From NCBI RefSeq assembly GCF_025562755.1, contig NZ_CP103300.1:5520501-5584500 (forward strand): 64,000 nucleotides of DNA, in the 5' to 3' direction. This DNA comes from Endozoicomonas euniceicola (GTDB taxonomy: Bacteria; Pseudomonadota; Gammaproteobacteria; Pseudomonadales; Endozoicomonadaceae). This document shows, one piece after another, positions 8,335 through 15,713 of the stretch. Under the pieces are notes generated by a model. It saw only the letters and a list, made by a program, of their open reading frames with translations. It was not told the origin of the DNA and searched no databases. The translations under genes were made by a program, and so were the position numbers. Positions within the stretch are counted from its first letter, which is position 1. Every line of letters begins with the position of its first letter.

Positions 8335-9111
8335 TTATTGCGATGAAGAATTACGGGGATCAGTCTCTGCCCGGGGCTCAGTAGTTACAATAACTTTTCC
8401 ATCCAATTGTTTGACCATGATTGTCTCTGTTGACCTAGTTAAACTAGTAACTACTTGAACCGGCGGCCTTTCTTCATCAAGAAGTGGCCCAATATAGCTT
8501 ACGCTGGTTATTGTGGAGGAGTCCGGGCCAGAGTTAAAAGAGTGTGTTGTTGTGATTACTCCGGCGGACGCGTGAGTGGATACGGTTATATCAGGCGTAT
8601 TCGGGGCTGAGTGACGCTGTTCCATGTGCTGTTTGAGTCTATATTGTTGTGTATAAACAGCTCCACAGTCTGGGCAACGAAACTCTTGTCCTGTATGGGT
8701 TAGCGTGTGTCTACTGAGATTGCCCCTATGATTAAATGCTTTTTTACAGACATCACAGCTATATGGCTTTTCGCCTGTATGGGTTCGCATGTGTCTGGTT
8801 AAACCAGACTGCTCGGCAAAACCTTTTTCACAGACATCACAGCTATATGGCTTTTCGCCTGTATGGGTTCGCATGTGTCTGGTTAAACCAGACTGCTCGG
8901 CAAAACCTTTTTCACAGACATCACATCTAAATGGCTTTTCGCCTGTTGTATGGGTTCGCATGTGTCTGGTTAAACCAGACTGCTCGGCAAAACGTTTTTC
9001 ACAGACATTACATCTAAATGGCTTTTCGCCTGTATGGGTTCGCAAGTGGTTGATGAGTATCGCGCGGCTCCGACACTCCTTGCCACATTCTTTACATTTA
9101 ATACCTGGCAT
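8335..9111 (-). CDS. C2H2 zinc-finger protein 3 (six fingers, three with the same helix)
   Basis: At 258 residues this is the longest paralog, with six fingers. Fingers 2, 3 and 4 carry the identical helix EQSGLTR and almost identical flanks, so they arose by very recent duplication of an 84-base finger module. The linker between fingers 2 and 3 is HTTGEKPF, with one extra Thr from a three-base insertion. Finger 1 (KCKECGKEC, helix SRAILIN) again has Cys at the core position, finger 5 is the HRGNLSR type, and finger 6 ends HMEQRH as in paralog 1. The tail is the conserved Ser/Thr-rich domain with scattered changes (ITSVSYIGPLLDE). The start ATG at 9111 follows AAAGAGG. It shows that finger number in this family can change. 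Confidence 0.93.
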   Translation of the reverse strand: MPGIKCKECGKECRSRAILINHLRTHTGEKPFRCNVCEKRFAEQSGLTRHMRTHTTGEKPFRCDVCEKGFAEQSGLTRHMRTHTGEKPYSCDVCEKGFAEQSGLTRHMRTHTGEKPYSCDVCKKAFNHRGNLSRHTLTHTGQEFRCPDCGAVYTQQYRLKQHMEQRHSAPNTPDITVSTHASAGVITTTHSFNSGPDSSTITSVSYIGPLLDEERPPVQVVTSLTRSTETIMVKQLDGKVIVTTEPRAETDPRNSSSQ

Positions 9112-9203
9112 GCCAGAACCTCTTTTTCTGCCATTATTAATGTTTCGGGTTCAAATCATAAGCCTGCTTTTGGAAATCACTGACATCGGGAAATACACGG
9201 TGA

Positions 9204-9209
9204 ATTATA
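9204..9209 (-). promoter_or_regulatory. Promoter -10 box of zinc-finger gene 3
   Basis: TATAAT on the minus strand in the conserved leader of the unit. Confidence 0.6.
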
Positions 9210-9318
9210 GTGCTTTCTGTGCTGCTGTTCCTAAGCTGGTAGTTTCTTAACCGCTACTTCCCTTAGCTGTTAGCTGTTAGGTGTCAGGGAGGCAGCACTG
9301 TAGAATATACCAGTGCTC

Positions 9319-9386
9319 CGTCATTCCCGGCGAAAGCGGTAATCTACAACGAATAGTGAGTCCCCTCCCTCGCGGGGGGGGGGACG
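9319..9386. repeat. Imperfect inverted-repeat element, copy 4
   Basis: Fourth copy, slightly expanded by a run of Gs (GCGGGGGGGGGGACG). It lies in unit 4, just before the group II intron. Confidence 0.65.
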
Positions 9387-9440
9387 ATGGGGTGTTTTTC
9401 TGTGCCACTTCCTTTATTGCGATGAAGAATTACGGGGATC

Positions 9441-10280
9441 GTGTGCCGTAGCACACAACAGAAGGTTAAAGGATGAACTGTCTGATTTGTGTCGAAGCTA
9501 TAGGAGAAGATGGCGGTAGGTCCGCCGAAGTCGGTTGTCGGAAACAGGCTTCAAACCACCTCAAGCGGCTGTCATTAAGAGTGATGGTCGTGAGCGTTGA
9601 GGAAAAGGCGAACAATGATTCGTCAGGTGTTGTACAGAGAGATGAGTAAACCCGAATCTTCGTTGAGGCGTCGTAAAGTTCTCTTTCGACATCGAAAGCT
9701 GGGGCCGATTCCTCCTCAGTGATAAGCCTGCAGGTGAATTCCGAATGCTGTGTAGGCGGTGTCCGGCGTATAGAAGGCATGACTCTGTACTGGGCTTCCC
9801 TATGGAAATGCGGGAACCAGTCGTGCGGATGTTAAGGGAGACTCCCAGGTGGCGAACCCACAAGGGCTTGAGTACCGATGCTGCGCACTGGGGCGGAGCC
9901 GTTCGTAGTAGTGTTGAAGCTTCTGTAATGGAAGTGGAGCGAAGGGGCGGCGTCAGGCAGTTTTCAGTAACACCCAACGATATGTGATGGATCTTGCTCG
10001 TGAGCCTGAAAAGAGGATCTTGTCTGGATGCCTGTAAAGGACGTAGCCAGCAACCTGTTTCACGTATATCGACAACCTGAAGATATTGGATGAGGTGCTT
10101 AATGAAAACAGGACAACGCACAAAATTGGGGTTCAGCAAGTGATACCCAAGGGAGGCCAGGTATCACCCAAGTGGGCTTACGGTAAGTGGGGAAGTCTGC
10201 CTGATGGAAGCGGTATGAGTCGAGAGGCTCACGTACCGTTTTACGAGGGGCTGGCGGGGAAGTTCCGCCGGTCTACTCAC
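9441..10280 (+). mobile_element. ORF-less group II intron inserted in zinc-finger unit 4
   Basis: The 840-base insert begins GTGTGCC and ends CTACTCAC, matching the 5' GUGYG and 3' AY rules for group II introns. A 34-base domain V is visible at 10209-10242: AGCGGTATGAGTC, a GAGA tetraloop, then GGCTCACGTACCG. It starts with the AGC triad. A GC-rich domain VI hairpin follows up to 10280. No reverse transcriptase frame is present, so mobility or efficient splicing would need a protein supplied in trans. Comparison with the other four units places the insertion after GGGGATC in the 3' end of gene 4, on the strand opposite to the gene, so it cannot splice from the zinc-finger mRNA. The exact 3' junction is uncertain by one base. 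Confidence 0.85.
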
Positions 10281-10941
10281 CAGTCTCTGCCCGGGGCTGA
10301 GTAGTTGCAATAAATTTTCCATCCAATTGTTTGACCATGATTGTCTCTGTTGACTCAGTTAAATGAGTAACCACTTGAACCGGTGGCCTTTCTTTATCAT
10401 GTGAGCTGATATAGCTTACGCTGGTTGTTTCGGAGGAGCCCGGGCAAGAGTTAAAAGAGTGCGTTGTTGTGACTACTCCGGGGGATGCGTGAGTGGATAC
10501 GGTTATATCAGGCGTATTCGGGGCTGAGTGATGTCGTGTTATGTGTTTCTTGAGTTCATTTGGTCGTGCATAAACAGCTCCACAGTCTGGGCAACGAAAC
10601 TCTTGTCCTGTATGGGTTAGCGTGTGTCTACTGAGATTGCCCTTATGATTAAATGCTTTTTTACAGACATCACAGCTATATGGCTTTAAGCCTGTATGGG
10701 TTCGCATGTGCTGGGTTAAAGTAGACTGCCGGGCAAAATCTTTTTCACAGTCATCACAGCGATATGGCTTTTCGCCTGTATGGGTTCGCATGTGCCTGGT
10801 TAAATGAGACGACCGGGAAAAATTTTTTTCACAGACATCACAGCGATATGGCTTGTCGTCTGTATGGGTTCGCATGTGTAGGATGAGTCCATGGCGGGTC
10901 GTACAGTTCCTGTCACATACTGAACATTTATAACTTGGCAT
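10273..10941 (-). CDS. C2H2 zinc-finger protein 4 (five fingers, tail cut by intron)
   Basis: The 222 residues carry five fingers with linkers HTDDKPY, HTGEKPY, HTGLKPY and HTGQEF. The contact helices are TRHGLIL, RSSHLTR, RQSTLTQ, HKGNLSR and RPNELKK. RSSHLTR resembles helices that read GGG in designed fingers, which is a rough prediction only. The tail is the family domain, but the last codons come from the antisense intron: the protein ends AETGE instead of AETDPRNSSSQ. The rest of the frame is intact, so the product is probably functional if those eight residues do not matter. The start ATG at 10941 follows AAAGAGG. Confidence 0.92.
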   Translation of the reverse strand: MPSYKCSVCDRNCTTRHGLILHMRTHTDDKPYRCDVCEKNFSRSSHLTRHMRTHTGEKPYRCDDCEKDFARQSTLTQHMRTHTGLKPYSCDVCKKAFNHKGNLSRHTLTHTGQEFRCPDCGAVYARPNELKKHITRHHSAPNTPDITVSTHASPGVVTTTHSFNSCPGSSETTSVSYISSHDKERPPVQVVTHLTESTETIMVKQLDGKFIATTQPRAETGE

Positions 10942-11030
10942 ACCAGAACCTCTTTTGCTGCCATTAATGTTTCGGGTTCAAATCATAAGCTTGTTTCTGG
11001 AAATCACTGATATAGGGAAATACACGGTGA

Positions 11031-11036
11031 ATTATA
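11031..11036 (-). promoter_or_regulatory. Promoter -10 box of zinc-finger gene 4
   Basis: TATAAT on the minus strand, conserved in position. Confidence 0.6.
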
Positions 11037-11138
11037 GTGCTTTCTGTGCTGCTGTTCCTAAATTGGTAGTTTCTTAACCGCTACTTCTCTTAGCTGTTAG
11101 GTGTCAGGGAGGCAGTACTGTAGAATATACCAGCGCTC

Positions 11139-11203
11139 CGTCATTCCCGGCGAAAACGGTAATCTACCACGAATAGTGAGTCCCCTCGCTCGCGGGGGTG
11201 ACG
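11139..11203. repeat. Imperfect inverted-repeat element, copy 5
   Basis: Fifth copy of the CGTCATTCCC...GGGTGACG element, downstream of zinc-finger gene 5. Confidence 0.7.
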
Positions 11204-11230
11204 ATGGGGTGTTTTTCTGTGCCACTTCCT

Positions 11231-11917
11231 TTATTGCGATGAAGAATTACGGGGGTCAGTCTCTGCCCGGGGCTGAGTAGTTGCAATAAATTTTCCATCC
11301 AATTGTTTGACCATGATTGTCTCTGTTGACTTAGTTAAATTAGTAACCACTTGAACCGGTGGCCTTTCTTTATCAGGTGACCTGATATAGCTTACGCTGG
11401 TTGTTTCGGAGGAGCCCGGGCCAGAGTTAAAAGAGTGTGTTGTTGTGGTTACTCCGGCGGACGCATGAGTGGATACGGTTATATCAGGCGTATTCGGGGC
11501 TGAGTGATGTCGTGTTATGTGTTTCTTGAGTTCATATTGTCCTGCATAACCAGCTCCACAGGCTGGGCAACGAAACTTTTGTCTTGTGTGGGTTCGCGCG
11601 TGTTGACTGAGAGCCCCCTTCCGTTTAAATGCTTTTTCACAGGTTTCACAAACATGTGGCCTCACGTCTGCATGGCTTTGCACGTGTCTGGCTAAATTAG
11701 ACGAATCGGCAAAACTTTTTCCACAGACATCACAGCTATATGGCTTTACGCCTGTATGGGTTCGCTTGTGCCTGCTTAAACTAGACTGCTCGACAAAACT
11801 TTTTCCACAGACATCACAGCTATATGGCTTTTCGCCTGTATGGGTTCGCATGTGTTTGGTGAGTCCCTGGTGGTTCGAACAGTTCCTGCCACATTCTGAA
11901 CATCTAAAATTTGGCAT
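11231..11917 (-). CDS. C2H2 zinc-finger protein 5 (five fingers)
   Basis: The 228 residues contain five fingers with linkers HTGEKPY, HTGVKPY, HADVRPH and HTRQKF. The contact helices are NHQGLTK, EQSSLSR, DSSNLAR, RKGALSQ and GQYELKK. DSSNLAR resembles helices known to prefer GAC (inference). Finger 4 resembles that of paralog 1, while finger 5 resembles those of paralogs 2 and 4, so the copy looks mosaic. The complete Ser/Thr-rich tail ends PRNSSSQ. It is the copy next to thrC and the most divergent in its linkers. The start ATG at 11917 lies eight bases after an AAGAGG sequence. Confidence 0.93.
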   Translation of the reverse strand: MPNFRCSECGRNCSNHQGLTKHMRTHTGEKPYSCDVCGKSFVEQSSLSRHKRTHTGVKPYSCDVCGKSFADSSNLARHVQSHADVRPHVCETCEKAFKRKGALSQHARTHTRQKFRCPACGAGYAGQYELKKHITRHHSAPNTPDITVSTHASAGVTTTTHSFNSGPGSSETTSVSYIRSPDKERPPVQVVTNLTKSTETIMVKQLDGKFIATTQPRAETDPRNSSSQ

Positions 11918-12006
11918 GCCATAACCTCTTTTGCTGCCATTAATGTTCCGGGTTCAAATCATAAGCCTGTTTCTGGAAATCACTGACATCGGGAAATACA
12001 CGGTGA

Positions 12007-12012
12007 ATTATA
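12007..12012 (-). promoter_or_regulatory. Promoter -10 box of zinc-finger gene 5
   Basis: TATAAT on the minus strand in the conserved leader. Beyond it, 12066-12120 holds one more heptamer and an ACAGCCAGCAGCC stretch complementary to the heptamers on the recJ side. Confidence 0.6.
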
Positions 12013-12125
12013 GTGCTTTCTGTGCTGCTGTTCCCAAGTTGGTAGTTTCTTAACCGCTACTTCCCTTAGCTGTTAGCAGTTGGTTGATGGCTGTATGAAC
12101 AGCCAGCAGCCAGCAGCCTGGTTTC

Positions 12126-13565
12126 CTATGCGTGACGGGTTTGCTGCCTGATGAAAGCCTGTAGTTCTGGCAGATCGTTTTCAAGTACGCTATAACGTTC
12201 TTCGCGCTGTAACAGGTCGCTCATGTGGGGAGGCAAAGAAGGTGATTGCAGGCCTGCTTTTTCCACAGCATCCGGGAATTTTACCGGGTGCGCTGTCGCG
12301 AGAACCACCTTGGGCATCCGGGGGTCAAGGTTCAGTTCCTGCAATGCCCGTACGCCGATGGCGGTGTGAGGATCAGCCAGATAGCCGGTTTCCCTGTGCA
12401 GCTGTGCAATGGTTGAGCAGGTGTCGGCATCGTCAGTACGACAGCTTTCAAACAGGTTTTTGATTTCCAGCCAGTTTGCTTCTGGCACCTGCAACTTGCC
12501 GGTACTCTGGAAGGTTTCCATGAGTTGTGCCAGCCGGTTTCCATCTCGTCCCAGCATATCAAGCAGTAGTCGCTCAAAATTGCTGGACACCATGATGTCC
12601 ATACTCGGTGACAGAGAGTGTTCCAGTGGCTGCTTGCGGTAATCGTTATCCTTGAAGAAGCGATGCAGAATATCGTTCTGATTGGTAGCGACAACCAGCT
12701 TGCCAACCGGAAGACCCATGCCCCGGGCAATGTAACCGGCAAAGATATCGCCAAAGTTGCCGGTGGGAACCGAGAAGGCGACTTCGCGATCCGGGGCTCC
12801 CAGCAGCAGTGCGGCATGGAAGTAATACACCACCTGCGCCATGATGCGCGCCCAGTTAATGGAGTTAACGGCTACCAGTCGTGTATTGTCTGGCAGGAAT
12901 GACTGGTCGGCAAAGGATTGCTTCACCATGGCCTGACAGTCATCAAAATTACCTTTGATCGCAATATTGTTAACATTGTCAGCCAGTACGCTGGTCATCT
13001 GGCGACGCTGGACTTCTGAAACCCGCTGGTAAGGGTGCAGGATAAAAATATCCAGGGCATCACTATGACGGCAGCCTTCTATGGCCGCCGAACCGGTGTC
13101 ACCGGAGGTGGCACCCAGCACAATGGCTTTTTCGCCACGTTCTGTCAGCACATGGTTGAGCAGTCGTCCAAGCAGTTGCAGGGCAAAGTCCTTAAATGCC
13201 AGGGTCGGGCCGTGGAACAGCTCCATAATCCATTCGTTGCTACCAATCTGGTGCAGGGGCGCAACTGCACGATGGCTGAAGCTGCTCTGTTCAAAACCCG
13301 TTGTTGTACTATAACTGTCGTCAATCAGCTGTTTCAGTGTAGTGTCGTCAATTTCGCCGCCTGCAAAAGGCTTGATGATCGTGAATGCCAGCTCGTTATA
13401 GGGCAGTCCTCTTAGTTGTCGGATGGCTTCTTTTGAGAACTGCGGCAGTTCAGCGGGTATATAAAGCCCTCCATCGCTGGCCAGTCCAGTCAGCAGTACG
13501 TCCTGAAAGCCTTTTGTCTCAGCTTTTGACTGACCATAGCTGGATCGGGTTGTAATATATTTCAT
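12126..13565 (-). CDS. thrC: Threonine synthase
   Basis: This PLP enzyme converts O-phosphohomoserine to threonine. The 479 residues match the length of the gammaproteobacterial long form. The N-terminal YITTRSSYGQSKAETKGFQDV and the PLP-lysine motif HGPTLAFKDFALQLLGRLL are diagnostic, followed by the phosphate-binding LGATSGDTGSAA. It lies 44 bases downstream of hom on the same strand, so the two probably form a threonine operon. I see no attenuator leader. Confidence 0.97.
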   Translation of the reverse strand: MKYITTRSSYGQSKAETKGFQDVLLTGLASDGGLYIPAELPQFSKEAIRQLRGLPYNELAFTIIKPFAGGEIDDTTLKQLIDDSYSTTTGFEQSSFSHRAVAPLHQIGSNEWIMELFHGPTLAFKDFALQLLGRLLNHVLTERGEKAIVLGATSGDTGSAAIEGCRHSDALDIFILHPYQRVSEVQRRQMTSVLADNVNNIAIKGNFDDCQAMVKQSFADQSFLPDNTRLVAVNSINWARIMAQVVYYFHAALLLGAPDREVAFSVPTGNFGDIFAGYIARGMGLPVGKLVVATNQNDILHRFFKDNDYRKQPLEHSLSPSMDIMVSSNFERLLLDMLGRDGNRLAQLMETFQSTGKLQVPEANWLEIKNLFESCRTDDADTCSTIAQLHRETGYLADPHTAIGVRALQELNLDPRMPKVVLATAHPVKFPDAVEKAGLQSPSLPPHMSDLLQREERYSVLENDLPELQAFIRQQTRHA

Positions 13566-13609
13566 GTTTTCCTCCGTGATCCGTTATCACGCCCTCGCTT
13601 ACAGGCTGC

Positions 13610-14911
13610 TCAGGAAAGCGCTTCGACACGAATATGGGCAACCGGTGACTGTACTTCTTCCAGGGCTTCAATCTTTATCAGAGCCCGCTTCATGACCGAC
13701 TCTTTAATCGTTTCTGTGAGAATCACTACGTCGGCATGCTGGTCGTGTTCACGGGCGGCTTTCTGGGTCATGGCTGAGATGTTTATCTTGTATTCCCCCA
13801 GTACGGAACTCAGTGCCGTGATGACCCCCGGGTGGTCGTCTACGTGAATACGCAGATAGTAAGCGCACTCGATTTCATCGACAGGCAGTACTTCTGTCGA
13901 TTGCATGGCATCCACGCGGTAGCCGAGTGGGAAAGGCATGGACTGAGGGGTTTCCAGGTTACGGGCAATGTCGATTATGTCTGCCACAACGGAAGAAGCG
14001 GTAGGTTCTGCGCCTGCTCCCGGGCCAACCAGCATCGTCTCGCCAATAGCGTCAGCGTTGATGACAACGGAGTTGAGTACGCCATTGATATTGGCCATCG
14101 GACGGTCGGCAGGGATCAGCGCTGGATGTACCCGAAGCTCAACGCCTTTAGCGGTTTTTCTGGAAATACCCAGATGCTTGATGCGGTAACCCAGTTCTTC
14201 AGCGTATTGAATATCGCCCGGTGTTACCTGGCTGATGCCTTCGGTAAAGGCTTTGTTAAATTGCAGCGGTATACCAAAAGCGATGGAGGCCATAATGGAC
14301 AGTTTGTGGCAGGCATCAATGCCTTCGACGTCAAAGGTTGGGTCGGCTTCAGCGTATCCCAGTGCCTGGGCTTCTTTCAGTACATCCTCGAACGGACGGT
14401 TTTTGTCGCCCATTTCGGTCAGGATAAAGTTACCGGTGCCGTTGATGATACCGGCCAGCCAGTTCACATCATTGGCCGCCAGGCCTTCACGCAGGGTTTT
14501 GATAACCGGAATTCCTCCGGCCACCGCCGCTTCATAAGCGACAATGACATTGTTTTCCCGGGCGGCGTGAAAAATCTCATTGCCATGTTCGGCAATCAGG
14601 GCCTTGTTGGCAGTCACAACGTGTTTGCCATTGCTGATGGCTGTCAGGATCAGTTTTTTGGCGACATCGTAACCGCCAATCAGTTCGACAACGATATCAA
14701 TGTCTGGATTGTGCGCAACATCAAAGATGTCGGTGGTCACAGATGTACGGCTAGTGTCGCAAGCTGGGTTGCCTCGACGGGTTCCTACCTGCTCAATAAT
14801 GATGGGTCTGCCAGTTCGGGCAGTAATGCTTTCGGTGTTACGGGTTAATACATTGAAGGTACCGCTGCCAACAGTACCCAGACCGCATATTCCTACCTTA
14901 ACCGGTTTCAA
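13610..14911 (-). CDS. hom: Homoserine dehydrogenase
   Basis: The enzyme reduces aspartate semialdehyde to homoserine. The 433-residue protein begins with the NAD(P)-binding Rossmann motif GICGLGTVGSGTFNVL, has the catalytic region GIINGTGNFILTEM and DPTFDVEGIDACHKLSI, and ends with an ACT domain (from about residue 345, YYLRIHVDDHPGVITALSSVLG) that usually mediates threonine feedback. It is monofunctional; the aspartokinase is the separate lysC at 46.7 kb. thrC follows directly. Upstream lie two unknown genes that break the usual hom-dsbC adjacency. Confidence 0.97.
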   Translation of the reverse strand: MKPVKVGICGLGTVGSGTFNVLTRNTESITARTGRPIIIEQVGTRRGNPACDTSRTSVTTDIFDVAHNPDIDIVVELIGGYDVAKKLILTAISNGKHVVTANKALIAEHGNEIFHAARENNVIVAYEAAVAGGIPVIKTLREGLAANDVNWLAGIINGTGNFILTEMGDKNRPFEDVLKEAQALGYAEADPTFDVEGIDACHKLSIMASIAFGIPLQFNKAFTEGISQVTPGDIQYAEELGYRIKHLGISRKTAKGVELRVHPALIPADRPMANINGVLNSVVINADAIGETMLVGPGAGAEPTASSVVADIIDIARNLETPQSMPFPLGYRVDAMQSTEVLPVDEIECAYYLRIHVDDHPGVITALSSVLGEYKINISAMTQKAAREHDQHADVVILTETIKESVMKRALIKIEALEEVQSPVAHIRVEALS

Positions 14912-15119
14912 GGTGCTTCACCCTCTTAATCATGCTGGTTGTCAATGGACAGTTTGTTGTTATGAAATTTTGCAGGAAGTCTGAAAGAATATTGTTGTAG
15001 TGCCTGGATCGATACAGTACCTACTTCCTGAGCTGTATTATTTTGGCTTGTAGAACGCAAGGGGTGATTATAGCTATAAATACCGGGCTGATGCGAGCTT
15101 TGTCACTACCTCATATAGA

Positions 15120-15572
15120 TCATGGCTCAGTTAAATCAACGTTGATGATGCTTTTGTCTAACGTTTTGTTTAACAATGGGGGTTTAGTGATCTGGTGTCC
15201 CCATATAGACTGCTTATTAAATAAAAAAATCAGTGTGTCTGATGCAACGATAACAGAGATAGGGTGGCTCAATGTGACAATACGTATAGCCAGTCTGCTT
15301 AACAGGCTGGGGTCAGGACTGAACTGGTCACGACTGATATAGTGAGCTGCCCTGACAGGTATTTTTTTTGCGAAATTATCAACAAATAGCTCCTGAAGCT
15401 GTCTGCGGATATACAATGGAAAATTCATCCTCAAATTTATTTCAAGCATTTCGACATCCTCTTTCCTATAGCCCATTCCTTTTACGGTATTGATTATGTT
15501 GTACAAATCATCTTCGAGTTCCCGGGGGCTTTTGTATTTATTGATAACCTTAACTTTGGAGTGAAGTTTCAT
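15120..15572 (-). CDS. Hypothetical protein, unknown family
   Basis: I do not recognise this 150-residue protein. It starts with a Lys-rich segment (MKLHSKVKVINKYKSPRELE), has a helical middle with alternating charged and hydrophobic residues, and a C-terminal hydrophobic stretch (RIVTLSHPISVIVASDTLIF) that could be a buried strand or a membrane segment. There is no signal peptide and only a weak ribosome binding site. It sits between hom and the next unknown gene. It may be a genuine lineage-specific gene, but the coding evidence is only its length and the lack of an alternative. Confidence 0.45.
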   Translation of the reverse strand: MKLHSKVKVINKYKSPRELEDDLYNIINTVKGMGYRKEDVEMLEINLRMNFPLYIRRQLQELFVDNFAKKIPVRAAHYISRDQFSPDPSLLSRLAIRIVTLSHPISVIVASDTLIFLFNKQSIWGHQITKPPLLNKTLDKSIINVDLTEP

Positions 15573-15713
15573 GATACAAGGCCAGGCTGACTAAAAAGCA
15601 CATAGTCGAAATATAGTTCAGATAGCATCCTACCTAAACTATAGACGACAATTTTATAATATTTCAGATTTTATTGGGCTGGGTACTTATGTCTTGTCAC
15701 AAAAGTAAGAGAG

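Larger units (their letters stand above)
6225..12069. repeat. Five-unit tandem array, each unit carrying one zinc-finger gene
   Basis: Five direct repeats cover 6225-7195 (971 bp), 7222-8190 (969 bp), 8204-9266 (1063 bp), 9279-11093 (1815 bp, or 975 bp without the 840-bp intron) and 11099-12069 (971 bp). Each unit opens with AGGYGTCAGGGAGGCAG, then has an inverted-repeat element, one C2H2 zinc-finger gene on the minus strand, a conserved leader of about 90 bases and a TATAAT promoter, and closes with CCGCTACTTCYCTTAG. Units are joined by 0-4 copies of a GCTGTTR heptamer. The extra length of unit three equals one additional 28-residue finger plus a few small insertions. The array lies exactly between recJ and thrC, so it looks like an insertion into a conserved neighbourhood followed by tandem duplication. 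Confidence 0.92.

Noticed and set aside
8736..9250. Plus-strand frames with repeated residues opposite zinc-finger gene 3
   Set aside because: The repeats are the antisense reading of the finger modules; the minus-strand frame has all Cys/His ligands.
9561..10139. 192-codon frame on the minus strand inside the intron
   Set aside because: The region is the structured group II intron; the frame has no reverse-transcriptase or other domain.
6357..11917. Zinc-finger genes as Ros/MucR-type bacterial regulators
   Set aside because: Those have one finger with different spacing and no TGEKP linkers; here five or six canonical fingers with eukaryotic linkers are present.
13832..14848. 338-codon frame on the plus strand
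   Set aside because: It lies entirely opposite to hom, which has clear family motifs; the translation shows no domain and is a shadow frame.
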